From assembly GCA_036346405.1 (NCBI GenBank), contig CM070562.1, positions 70,079,482 to 70,143,481 of the forward strand: a DNA stretch of 64,000 bases, given 5' to 3'. Made by a program: the position numbers and the translations under genes. Below the pieces are notes generated by a model. It did not search any database and was not told the origin of the DNA. It saw only the letters and a program-made list of their open reading frames with translations. This stretch comes from Phyllostachys edulis (Eukaryota; Streptophyta; Magnoliopsida; Poales; Poaceae). This document shows, piece after piece, positions 11,276 through 21,530 of this stretch; the first letter of the stretch is position 1, and each line of letters starts with the position of its first letter.

Positions 11276-12564
11276 TGCCTTGCCCGGATGGTAGTGAATA
11301 CCCATATCATAATCCTTGATCAACTCCAACCATCTCCTTTGCCTGAGGTTCAGGTCAGGTTGGGTGAACAAATACTTCAAGCTTTTGTGATCCGAATACA
11401 CTTCTAGCGACACCGATTAGGTAATGTCGCCAAATCTTAAGTGCATGAATCACAAGAGCTAACTCCAAATCATGGGTAGGGTAGTTGAGTTCATGAGGTC
11501 TCAATTGCCTTGATGCATAGGCCACTACCTTGCCTTCTTGCATAAGGACACAACCGAGGCCTCGACGGAAGCATCGCAATAGATATCGAAGCTTTGATGG
11601 ATATCGGGAAGAACGAGAACGGAGGCGGTGGTCAAAGCGCTTCTTGAGTACTTGGAAGCTTTCCTCACAAGCATCGAGACCACAAGAACTTCTTGTCCTT
11701 CTTGAGCAACTCCGTCATCGGCCGCGATCTTGGAGAAGTTCTCGATAAAGCAACGATAATATCGCTAAAGCGAGAAAACTCCGCACATCGGTTCGCGAGC
11801 GGGCTGACTCGAGGATAGCACATCGCGACCTTGCTAGGATCAGCGGCTCGCCTCTGCCAAAGCACGTGGCCCAAAGCCACTTCCTTCAACGAGAATCGCG
11901 ACTTTGAACCGTGTACGGTGGTGGTCCTTGACGCCTAACACAAACTTCGGATGCTCGGCGTGTTCCTCATTGTTCTTGGGTAGATAAGGATATCATCGAT
12001 GAAGACCACGACAAACTTATCCAAATACTCCATGAACCTTGAATTCATGAGGTTCATGAACAAAGGCAGAGCATTGGTCAAGCGAGCGACATGACGGTGT
12101 ACTCGTACAAACCATAACGAGTAGAAAGCCATCTTGGGAATATCCTCGGGTCGGATCTGAACTTGATGATATCACTCTCAAATCAATCTTGGAGAAAACA
12201 CGGGCTCCGGATAATTGATCAAAGAGATCATCGATGCGGGCAAAGGATACTTGTTCTTCTCATTACCGTTAAGACAAAGATGTCGGCCTTTTGCGCAAAA
12301 TACCGCCCTTCTTCTTTACGAAGATGGCGGACAACCCCGGAGATGGTAGGCGAATGAAACCCTTCTCTTGAAGCTCATTAAGTTGCTTCTTCAACTCCAC
12401 CAACTCATTCGGTGGCATCTCAGAAGGCCTCTTGAAATCGGGCGATGCGGAGCCAACTTCGATGTGAACTTCGAGATCGCGAGCGGGTGGCATTCTGGAA
12501 GGTCGTCGGAAAGACATCCATGAAGTCACATACCGTTGGGACTTCATGAATATCCGGGCTTGGC
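11275..12564 (-). pseudogene. Tk1 pol: RT and RNase H, heavily frameshifted
   Basis: RT pieces appear in changing frames: a DVFP.T motif near 12,500, LVELKKQLNELQEKGFI near 12,320-12,400, FVKKK near 12,300, and the catalytic FIDD at 11,992-12,003 within VVFIDDIL. RNase H follows with [20 protein letters not shown] (about 11,500-11,560) and [18 protein letters not shown]. It stops at HYHPGKA near 11,276, short of the usual ADALSR end. The many 1-5 bp losses are unusual for old decay. This stretch is also very poor in CAG and CTG, so part of the frameshifting could be sequence error. Confidence 0.8.
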
Positions 12565-14052
12565 TTAAGCAGTCTTGAAGAGATGAGGGCTCGACTTTGG
12601 AAGCGGACTGCTTTCGCCAGATGGGCTTGTGAGATAGATGAGCTTCCGGGCGCAATCGATTTGTCCCATGTGTCGAGACAACCAATCCATGCCAAGAATT
12701 ACATCTAAGCTTGCTGCATTGAGGAGAATAAGACTTGCGGAAAATCTTACTCCCTCAATCTCGATAGGAACATCCCGGCACTCAAGCTCAGCTCTCAACT
12801 CCGAACCGGGAGAGCGAATGAGCAACGGGACCAACAAAGGAGAAAATGGAAGGTCACTAATAGCAGTGAAGGACTGAGACACAAACGAATAAGATGCTCC
12901 TGAATCAAACAAGACAGTAGCAGGATGAGAGTTAACAGAAAGTGTACCTAGCACGACGTCGGGTGCCTCCTGAGCCTCCTCTGCGGTGATGGCGTTGACG
13001 CGACCACTACCCACGCCTTGGGTAGTCGGGACGATCTTCTGGTCCTGAGAAGAACCACCTCCTTGCTCGCGTTCTCCATTAGGACGAGGGGCTACTCCGG
13101 TCTTCTTAGGGCATTGATTGGCATAATGCCCCTTCTGGTTGCATGCGAAACAAGTGACGTTGGCGGCTGGGTTGAGGTTGGTGTGTACCGGATGACTTCG
13201 CAGTGCTGCGTGGTAGAACACGACTCGCGAAGAACGAGGCAGTCTTGGCAACCTTAGAGTCTTGGCTTCTTGTGGTACCCGAGATCGGCCCAAGCGAGAA
13301 GAAGCGTACTGGGCGACTTGTGGGCCTCCCACAAGCTCCCTACCAGAATGCTCAGCGACAATGGCCTTGTCGACCAAGGTCTAGAAATCAGGGAAGTCGA
13401 CGATGGATAGCTTGTCCTTAAGCTCCTCAGACAAGCCACTCCTGAACTTGGTTTGCTTGGCCATATCAGTGGCCACATCCTCGGGAGCATAACGAGCTAG
13501 ATGGTTGAACTCGTACACATACTCCACGACTGAGCTACGCCCTTGCTTGAGGGCAAGAAACTCCTGCTTCTTGATGTTCATCAAGCCGGCAGGGATATGA
13601 GATCGACGGAAGGCAGTACGAAACTCCTCCCAAGAGACCGTGTGGTCTGCGGGCTGCATGGCGAGAAAGCTCTCCCACCATGACAAGGCGGCACCCTCAA
13701 GCTGGTGCGATGCAAATAGCGCCTTCTCGTGCTCTTGGCACTGTGCGATGCGGAGCTTCCGCTCCACCAGACAAAGCCAGTCGTCTGCATCCAATGGGTC
13801 CTCGGACCGGGAAAAGGTGGGGGGCTGGGTATGAAGAAACTCAGCGAGGCCCCCACGAGGCTGATGTCCACTCCCTTGCCCGGATCCTGAAGCACCGGTA
13901 AGAAATTTGAGGTGTAGCGCAATGACATCGATAGCACCCTCATCATCCTTGCGGTTGCGCTCTATCGAAGAAGAACCTCGGCCATGGTGGGAGGAGGAGA
14001 AGCTCCTTGTCGGACCGGTTGCTGCCTTGGCCGCCACTGATCGTCCGGCCAT
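12565..14052 (-). pseudogene. Tk1 gag, zinc knuckle and protease
   Basis: A single frame runs from ATG at 14,052 (MAGRSVAAK) to 12,565, broken only by TAG at 13,381-13,383, which probably replaced a Gln codon. Gag has the conserved DADDWL, SHQLEGAALSWWES and FRRSHIPAG motifs, then ARYAPEDVATD. A CCHC knuckle, CFACNQKGHYANQC, lies near 13,107-13,150. The aspartic protease shows LFDSGASYSFV near 12,880-12,910 and VILGMDWL near 12,680-12,705. Gag forms the particle and the protease cuts the polyprotein. The frame before 14,052 extends upstream but lies in the leader, so I start at the conserved Met. The protein is close to the lineage's usual length. Confidence 0.85.
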
Positions 14053-14773
14053 CCTGTTACAATGAAATTTGGTTAGCAACTAAACCCGAGAAACAAAACC
14101 TCATCGAAGGCGAATAAGCTAACGACTAGGGGAATGGAAAATCACCCAATCGAAAGCCAAAAATAGCGATCAATTAAACCTTAAAAAGCTTCTAAAAGAC
14201 TCTAAAAACAGCAAAGGATCACCAAAAACAAGGCTCAACTTCTCAACACAACTAACCCGTATTGAATGAACGAGTAATTGATCGAGAAGATAAAAATCAG
14301 ATTGTAAGGTGAGATCTAATGCTACTAAAGAGCAATGTTAAATCAGCGACATAAGTGTTAGATACTTAGCTAACTAGTATCACATCTTACCCTTTTCATT
14401 TCCACAAGTTTTAGTTGATTAACCTCTCATTTTCCACCCTATTTAGAACTTATGAGCTTGCCGTCCTAAAATTCCAGATTTGAATTCCAGCTCCAAATAC
14501 TTCCATTCTTCACCAAAAGACAGCCAAGACTTCAATTTTAGAACTCTCATAAGTTCCCCAAAACCCAATTTAATCGATAACAACTAATTTTGAGGGAAGA
14601 AGAGGAAAACATCTTTTAAAACTCAAACTAGAGCAAGATGAGATAGAAAGCTAAGACAGGTAAGGAGTAAAATCTGAGAATTACTTAAGCTTTCATAAAT
14701 TCTTTGATACTTTGAAAATAAGTTTTCCAAAATATCCTAAAGGCAACAAAGCTTGGGTTACTACGGTCAGGAT
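14053..14773 (-). other. Tk1 untranslated leader
   Basis: About 720 bp between the primer site and the gag start, AT-rich, without a convincing gene. This is normal for the lineage; C has about 510 bp in the same place. Confidence 0.6.
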
Positions 14774-14786
14774 GGCTCTGATACCA
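14774..14786 (-). other. Tk1 primer binding site (tRNA-iMet type)
   Basis: The minus strand reads TGGTATCAGAGCC, the classic complement to the 3' end of initiator tRNA-Met. It lies 5 bp from the LTR end at 14,792. This fixes the element's orientation and the LTR boundary. Confidence 0.9.
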
Positions 14787-14791
14787 ACTTT

Positions 14792-15175
14792 TGTGAGACC
14801 CCGGTTTATTAGGCTCATAATACTTAGTCATCCAATTGACCCTAGTATTATCAACTAAATAAATCGTGCCTCGAGATATATGTACTTCCCAAAGATGCAG
14901 TACACACAACTCATTACAAAAGAATGCATCAGTTCCATTCAAACACATAGAACAGAACAAGCAACAAACCAGAAGTTAATATAAATAAAGGACAGTTATT
15001 ACAAAAGAGATGCCGACCGGCCAAATAACAACAAGTCTACTAAGATAACAGCGGAAGCAAAAGTGCCATAGAGATGGCCATAACAAGAGCCAACCAGTGT
15101 GCCTTAACCCACAAGGCAACTGACCGGACCGCCAAGCTAGTCGCTTTCCCAACCACCGCATGCATATTTATATTC
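14792..15175 (-). repeat. Tk1 partial 5' LTR (R/U5 end)
   Basis: On the minus strand this is the last ~385 bp of an LTR, ending CCGGGGTCTCACA at 14,792. It lacks its start: near 15,175 the sequence changes to AT-rich DNA followed by a plus-strand LTR. The right border is approximate. Confidence 0.65.
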
Positions 15176-16010
15176 AAGTAATTTAAATTCTCGTTTTAAG
15201 CTTTATAGTTATTCCCAAATCCCTTGTATGGCCAATAATTGTCAAGAGAGGTGGGAGGGAAAATCTTTCCGATCGCGATGTAATCTGGAGTTAGAATTTG
15301 ATGTTTGGATAATAAAAGTAGATTGTGGGTAGATGTTAATGATAAGGAAAGAATGTTGATGGATATCGGATTAATGAATGTTGAACCACAGAAATAGGTA
15401 ATTGAGGTTATTAGACTATTGACGAATATGAATGATACAACTACCCAGTTATTGGGTATTGGGCTATAGAATTTGATTATTGTTTAGATTGAATTATAGA
15501 TACCTATATTATTTTTAGGCATCGGATTATCGGAGATGGAATTATAGGATTACATAATTAATAAACATGGGATTGTAGATATACATTATGGATGGATATT
15601 GAATTATAGAATCATGTGATTGGATTATATGAATACATGATGATGGGATTAGCAGCTCATGATGTTAAACTTTGGTGGATTAGTTGAATCAAGCATTATG
15701 TATAAAACTTTGTGGAATTAGTAGGAAGAATTGGTTATATTGGATTATCGAATTATATTAATGTTGGATTATAGGAGTAGATTGTTGTTGAATATTGAAC
15801 TATAGGACTAAATGATTATTGGACTATAGCCTTACATGACTGTTGGATAATAGAGATATATTATTATTAGATGTTGGATTGTAGAAGTAGAATATTGTTG
15901 GAGAATAGATGGACAATGTCGGATTACAGAGATAGATGATTTATGGATTACTCGAAGTTGGATTATAGGAATACAATATTGGAGGTTGACCTACTGACCT
16001 TGAAATTGAC
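15176..16010. repeat. AT-rich stretch with degenerate GGATTATAG repeats
   Basis: About 830 bp rich in near-copies of TTGGATTATAG and variants (ATTGGACTATAG, GTTGGATTGTAG), spaced roughly 20-30 bp apart from about 15,460 to 15,990. No coding frame is seen. It lies between two LTR fragments of opposite strand. It may be an internal minisatellite of the F LTR or an old separate insert. Confidence 0.5.
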
Positions 16011-17391
16011 AATTCTTGAATATTAATCCATCATACCTTATCGCCCTAGATAAAACTCTTATTAATACAATAGTGTTAACAAGATGCTTTTGATTGAAAA
16101 ACATTATGCTTAGACCAAAAATGTTTGATTTGGGAATTTTCAGCCAAAAATCAAATGTTGTTTAAAATGTATCCATAGCATCGGTGTGCCATGGAAGTTT
16201 TCAAATGATTTTGGAAAATAAAATCAAATTGAAAAACTGGTTTGGACTTGGGCGAACTGGATAGTTGGTGGGTGCAAGTTTATGCATGGGCTCAATGCAG
16301 TGAATGGTTGAGGCCTAGGGATTGCTTTGGAAGTTGCCTAGTCAATTAAGGACCGGTCTGCGAGCTGCAGATTATTAAGCCAAAATCATACTACCACATG
16401 TCCTGAGTATGGGGAGGGGACCTGGCCGATTAATTTGCAACGTCTCACCGTGGTCGTTCCATGTGGTTGAGTGGGTGGTCTTTTATGACCTACGTACATG
16501 TATTCCTACTGGCACAAGAGGGGGTTATCATTTGACGCAAAGCTTACGATAACGAAACCTTAGCGAGGTATAACTACGGTGGGATGAAGCTTTGTAAAGA
16601 CCTTGACACGTGCTCTAGACTGCTTACCTAAGGTAGTGAGCGGTGGTATCGACGGATGCCGGACAAACTAGAGAATTCATGTCATGTGGGTAAAGCTGTA
16701 CAACCTCTGAAGAGTGTCAATCTATTCGAATAGCCGTGTCCACGGTCATGGACATGCTGAGCAAAGCCTTTCGCGGATTAGACTATGGTTTTGTTTTAAA
16801 AATAGTTTGACAAATATGATTTCATGGATGTCTATTCCATGTGGGAATTTTGGGCAGAAAGCCTGGTGCAAGGGGGGTAGTCCTTCACCACTTGTGTACG
16901 AAGATTTACCCTACACTTGAGAAATAATGATTAAAAATGAAATTTGATTTTAAATATAGTATAACTGCTTTTGAACTTAGTATTGTATTTAAAATGTCAA
17001 ATATTGCTTTTGCACAAATAACCCTATAAGCTATCCTTTGTTATATCCTTGCATGCATTAACTCTGTTATTGGGTGTAACTTGCGAGCACGGTAGTTGTG
17101 CTCATCCTTGCTTGATGCAAATAAATTTCAAAGGAGAAGGACTTTGCTACCGGTGTGGATCTCGACAACTAGGCCGCTACCCCAGTCAATCGCTAGTGGC
17201 AAATCAGCTGGACTCCACTACTTCTTCGTCTTCCGCTGTGTTCTTTATTGTTGGCTTTTAAGCCTCTTTTGTAATAAACTCTGTTGATTATTAATATAAT
17301 TGTGTGATTTATGGATGTTACCATATCTGTTTACTGTGTGAACTAGCTACTGATCATGGGACTAGTTCAGAAATGCACAGAAGATTTGGGG
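16011..17391 (+). repeat. F 5' LTR remnant (chromovirus), 3' part
   Basis: From about 16,270 it parallels the 3' part of the C LTR: the CACATGTCCTGAGTATGGGG, GCACAAGAGGGGGT and CTATTCGAATAGCC blocks, in the same order as C 22,570-22,960. Its last segment (ACTAGCTACTGATCATGGGA) matches C near 23,615-23,645. It stops about 22 bp short of the LTR end, where B starts at 17,392. I take it as the 5' LTR of F, whose gag resumes at about 59,975. That link is inferred from the nesting, because no overlapping LTR segment remains to compare. Confidence 0.6.
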
Positions 17392-18055
17392 TGTTAATCC
17401 TGGGTCCGACAGTTACTCTCTGAGAGTAACCGTATGAATCACTTCTGTCTCTAACAACAACTGTCTAGCAACATGGGGGTGCCACGTACTTAACGACAAC
17501 TTCCATCAAGCGGTTCATCACTTGGAATGTTGAGGCGCCACTTCGTCTAAAGGAACTGCCACCTTTTCGTATCTATACAAAGACTGAAGTCAGAAGGCAG
17601 AAGGGACGGATCAATCAGGAGCACAAGACATTAGGCATTAGCCTTCCTCTTGATTGTAATCATCACACTCAATACACCAGCACAGGAGTAGGGTTGTTAT
17701 TCTCCCCGGAAAAGGTTCGAACCTGTATAAAATCCCTGTGCCATTCTTTGCGTGGTTTTATATTCAGGAGTTCCCTGAATCAAATAATCATACATAAGAT
17801 CGGTTCTAGATCACCGACACCCCTTCAGTCCCTACAGGCGTAGGGCCTTTTTAGGGATAGATCCGTAATCTCATATACCCTGTCGGGAGGTTATAAATAA
17901 CCCTCCTTTCCCCACATAATGGCTCAGACCCAATATTTAGGGCAATCAATATACATACCTCTCCTAGCAACTGGTCCCCTTTCCGAGGATTCCCTGGTCG
18001 TCCTCAAACATCGGGATTCCCCCTCTTTCACTGTCTAGTCTTTTTAGCTACGACA
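17392..18055 (+). repeat. B 5' LTR
   Basis: It starts TGTTAATCCTGGG at 17,392 and ends ...CGACA at 18,055 (664 bp, TG...CA), directly before the primer site. A TATAAATA box lies at 17,892-17,899. The 5 bp before it are TGGGG. No matching 3' LTR is present to confirm the ends. Confidence 0.75.
17892..17899 (+). promoter_or_regulatory. TATA box of the B LTR
   Basis: TATAAATA lies 500 bp into a 664-bp LTR, in the proper place for the U3/R promoter of this element. Confidence 0.55.
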
Positions 18056-18057
18056 AT

Positions 18058-18077
18058 TGGTGTCGTCCATGGGGACC
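18058..18077 (+). other. B primer binding site
   Basis: TGGTGTCGTCCATGGGGA begins 2 bp after the LTR end. It has the TGGYRYCGTC-type form seen at the same place in D (TGGCACCGTCCGTGGGGA) and E (TGGCGCCGACCGTGGGGA). The tRNA partner was not determined. Confidence 0.75.
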
Positions 18078-18116
18078 GACAGGAAACTCACGAGAACACG
18101 TCTCTGAGACACCAGC

Positions 18117-19640
18117 ATGGCCCCTCGAAAGGTCACACCTAAGGTCTCAGCAACCGAAGCGGCTACGGCAGCCGCAGCTCTAAGCACCCCGAGAGCCAAG
18201 CGGAGCAAGACCTCCGCGGTAGTGGCGGCCACCGCCCGGGCCGCGGAGGAGGAAGCCAAGAACTCCACGCACGGGGACATCATAGGGAGTGGCGCCCCTC
18301 CTACCGAGACATCCCTCCCTGACAACCACCCCGTGGGTCCACCCTCGCCCGGAGCCACGGGTGTGACCAACAGACCCTCTGAAGCCAGTGCGAGAGCTAG
18401 CAGGACCTCCGGCGGAGGTGCTCGACCTTGATGGTGGTAGGAGGTGCCCTCGCAATCCCACCTCAGCTCACGTCCCCCACGTAGGAGCAAAACACCAGGA
18501 TGGAGGGAGCCCCCCAGCAACCGCGTTCATCCCACCACCCCCGACCCCGCTGCTTTGGGGAGATCCTAACTCCCCGTTGAGAGTGGGGCTAGAAACGACT
18601 CGCTGGCCGTAAGGCTTCAAATTCTAGACGTCACGCCCTTCGAAGGCTGCACGGACCCCTTGGAGTTCCTCCGGTGTACGAAATGGTAGTGGGATGACAC
18701 CACCAAAGCAAAAAACATCAGCCTCGCCCTCAAGGGCATGACCCTAACATGGTTCTTCACCATCGCCCGGTCCATATATGCGTGGGAGCAGTTGCGGGAC
18801 CTCGTACACAACAACTTCTACTAAAATTACACAGAGCCAAAGGATGCAGGGCGCCTGTTTATGATCAACCAAGCCTCAGGCGAGCCCCTCCATAGTTTCT
18901 TCAAAAAAAATCGCGGAGGTAAAATATCAAGTAAAAGGGGTCAATGAGACCACCATCATAAATGCAGCAACTTGCAGACTCCAAAAGGGCCCCTTATTGG
19001 AAAGATTGGCTCGCAAACCCATCTACACGGTCGCAGAACTCTTCGACAAAATGGAAGAGTGAACCGCCCAGAAAGTAGGAGCCCCCGGCCACCACCACAA
19101 CAACAACCACCAAATCACGAACCAACAACTAACGCCAAAAGGGGTGGAATGTCTACCACGTAGACGGTGGCCATAACTCCGAAGGAGGCAAGCGCGGAGG
19201 TCGAGTAGGCCATAGACACAGCGGTGGGAAGTAGCCAAACACTCGAAGTGGAGCCAGAGGTGCTCCGCTATTCTGCGACCTCCACGGTGAAGGATCGCAA
19301 ACGACCGCAGACTACGGCACCATCACGGCCATGCATGACTACATAAACTGCGGCCAGTAGCCGGTCGAACACGAAGAAAGGAAGGGAGTGGGCAACTAGC
19401 TACCCGCCCTGTCGCCAAGGCCACACATAGAAGGGGGCCATGGGGAGCACCATCAGAGGATCATAAACATGATCACGGGGGGATCCTTGCTCGGCATAAC
19501 ATCCAAACGGCAGCGGCGCGCGTACGCCCGACAAATTCACCACGTTACAACATGGCCTACCTCTAGCCCACCTCGCTACGCCGAGGTACCTATCACCTTC
19601 GGTCCCGAAGATGCACGAGGCCTTTACTTCCCTCACCAAG
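18117..19640 (+). pseudogene. B gag
   Basis: It starts at ATG 18,117 (MAPRKVTPKVSATEAAT). The first ~104 codons are Ala/Pro/Ser-rich and open. After several stops and frame changes, the conserved Tat gag core is readable near 18,620-18,835: VTPFEGCTDPLEFL, SLALKGMTLTWFF and YAWEQLRDLVHNNF. Beyond this (18,840-19,640) only scattered basic and Pro/Gln-rich pieces can be read. Gag would form the capsid. High GC and several stops mark it as a dead copy. Long frames on the opposite strand here are shadows. Confidence 0.75.
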
Positions 19641-19647
19641 ACCCCTC

Positions 19648-20454
19648 GTGATTTTCGCCAACATCGCAGACTTCAAAGTCAGGCATGTCCTCATAGATGG
19701 AGGAAGCTCTGTGGACCTGCTATTTGCAGAAGCCTTCGACAAAATGATGATCCCCAGGGATCACCTATCACCCTTGGGCAAACCCCTCGTGGGTTTTGGG
19801 GGATGGCCTGTGACAGTCGTAGGACGAATCGACCTAGGCATCACATTCAGAGATGACTTCACATCCCACACAGAGGTCATAACCTTCGATGTTGTCCAAA
19901 TTCCCTACCAATACAACGCCATCCTCGGCCGAGCCACACTGAACACCTTCGTTGCAATAGCACATCACAATTACTTGTGCATGAACATGCCCACACCGGA
20001 GGGCGTCATTACAGTATGGGGAGACCAGGACCTTGCTCGACAAATTGAGCTAGTGGTAGTCTCACTTTCCCGCCATGTCCACACAGTTGAAGCCAATGCG
20101 GATGCTTGGGTAGGCGCCTCCTTCGACAAATGGGCATCGAAGGCCAAACCAGAAGGGCAACTGCGAAGGGTCCCTCTAAGGGACGCTTCCCTAGAGAGGA
20201 CGGTGGCCCTAGGGGCGGAGCTCCCAGCGGAAGCGTGCAGCGCCATCCTTGAGGTGCTCCGTAGCAATGTAGATGTCTTCACATGGAGCCCACATGACAT
20301 CCCCGGGGTAGCACAAGAGACTGTGGAACACCGCCTCGCCATCCGAACGACGCAGCCCCCAAGAAGCAGCTAAGAAGGAAATAGACAAACTACTAAAAGC
20401 GGTGGTCATTGACAAAATCAAGCACTCCAAATGGCTGGCCAAACCCATCCTAGT
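19648..20454 (+). pseudogene. B pol: aspartic protease, linker and start of RT
   Basis: An open frame of 241 codons (19,648-20,373) begins FANIADFKVRH and has the Tat-type protease site LIDGGSS (near 19,695), with LLFAEAF next to it. It continues with AILGRATLNTFVAIAHHNY (near 19,920) and PEGVITVWGDQ. A DVFTWSPHDIPGV motif (near 20,275) marks the approach to RT. After a frameshift near 20,360, the first RT residues can be read (KHSKWLAKPILV). The gene then stops at 20,454, where the LTR of C begins. RT resumes at 56,017, with a gap. Confidence 0.85.
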
Positions 20455-20924
20455 TGTAACATCCCAAGTTCTTCCTGAGTTTCTGAGTTTTCAAAAAAAA
20501 AACATTCGGTTTTGTTGAAGTTCTAAAGCTTAATTGGAGATTTTGGAATTAAGGTGCTTAAAATGAATAAATCGAACTTCAATTAATTTGATTTTGGTTC
20601 CTTTGGAGTTGTTAGAGTTCTCTGGTGTTTTTTTCCCCTTCTCTGCTCGTTCCTTTCTCCCCGCGCAGCCAGCTCCACGCCTCCTTTCCTTGCGGATCGT
20701 CCGATCTGTGCTGGACGGCCCGATTCTGTTGGACGTTCAGCTAGTCCGAACGTCCCCTTCGCTTTGAACTGTTCGATCTGTGTTGAACGGTCCAATCTGG
20801 TTGGCGCGTTCAATCGGTCCGAACGTTCACCTCTTTTTAAACCGTCCAATCAAAATCGGAAGGCCCCGCTTCGCCGCGCCTTCTTTGATCCCCTTCTCGT
20901 TGGATCTCCCTTTTAATTTAGACC

Positions 20925-21262
20925 TCCCCTTGGGCCGCGACCACCCTCTGGGTCATTTTGCAAAGATAACCCACTTGGTCTTTTTTTGCAAAGACTACCC
21001 TTTTAGGCCACGACCACCTCTTTGTGCCGCGACCTCCCCTTGGGCCGCGACCACCCTCTTGGTCTTTTTGCAAAGACCACCCTCCTGGTCCGCGACCACC
21101 CTTTGGGTCACGACCTCTCTTTGGGTCACGACCTCCCCTTGGTCACGTGAACCCCTTGGTCACGTGAACCCCTTAGTCACGTGCGCCCTTGGGTCACGAC
21201 CTCCCCTTGGTCACATGCGCTCTTTGGGTCACGACCTCCTCTTTGACCGTGACCCCCTTTTA
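20925..21262 (+). repeat. Tandem GGGTCACGACCTCCCC / CACGTG array in C U3
   Basis: Degenerate 15-30 bp units of the type TTGGGTCACGACCTCCCC and CTTGGTCACGTGAACCC are stacked over about 340 bp. Exact CACGTG cores sit at 21,144-21,149, 21,161-21,166 and 21,178-21,183. The 3' LTR has the same array (about 53,495-53,830) with CACGTG at 53,737 and 53,771. CACGTG is the plant G-box core bound by bZIP/bHLH factors. The array ends about 260 bp upstream of the TATA box. Confidence 0.8.
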
Positions 21263-21520
21263 ACCAGCCCCACCTGTTAGCCTTGCTCGCCTTTTTCTCC
21301 TACTCTTTGCGGCGCTGCTCTCGCTGGAGACCTTGCTGCTCTCACCGGAGGCCTCGCGCATTAAATGTCGTTGTAACGCATTAAATGCTGCCACCTCCGC
21401 AGTTCCCGTTGTCCTCGGGCAGCTATTTGCGCACGTTCGTGCCATGTCCTATCCTGTCGCCACCTACCCTTGATCTCATGTACTTTAGAGTTTCTCAGCT
21501 GCTCTTCCCGTTCTCCCCGG

Positions 21521-21530
21521 CTATAAAAGC
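21521..21530 (+). promoter_or_regulatory. TATA box of the C 5' LTR
   Basis: CTATAAAAGC is followed by CTGAGCAGCC, a typical start-site context. It is conserved in the 3' LTR at 54,073-54,082. It lies 1.07 kb into the LTR. Confidence 0.75.

Larger units (their letters stand above)
11275..15175 (-). mobile_element. Tk1: Tekay-type chromovirus fragment
   Basis: The minus strand reads partial LTR (from 15,175), primer site, leader, gag, zinc knuckle, protease, RT and RNase H, and is then cut at about 11,275 by fusion to the copia pol. Integrase, chromodomain and 3' LTR are absent. The gag and RT resemble those of C, so it belongs to the same broad lineage, but its LTR (ending CCGGGGTCTCACA) is a different family. 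Confidence 0.85.

Noticed and set aside
18044..18520. Minus-strand frame of 158 codons over B gag
   Set aside because: It is the shadow of the GC-rich gag frame on the plus strand and includes the LTR end and primer site.
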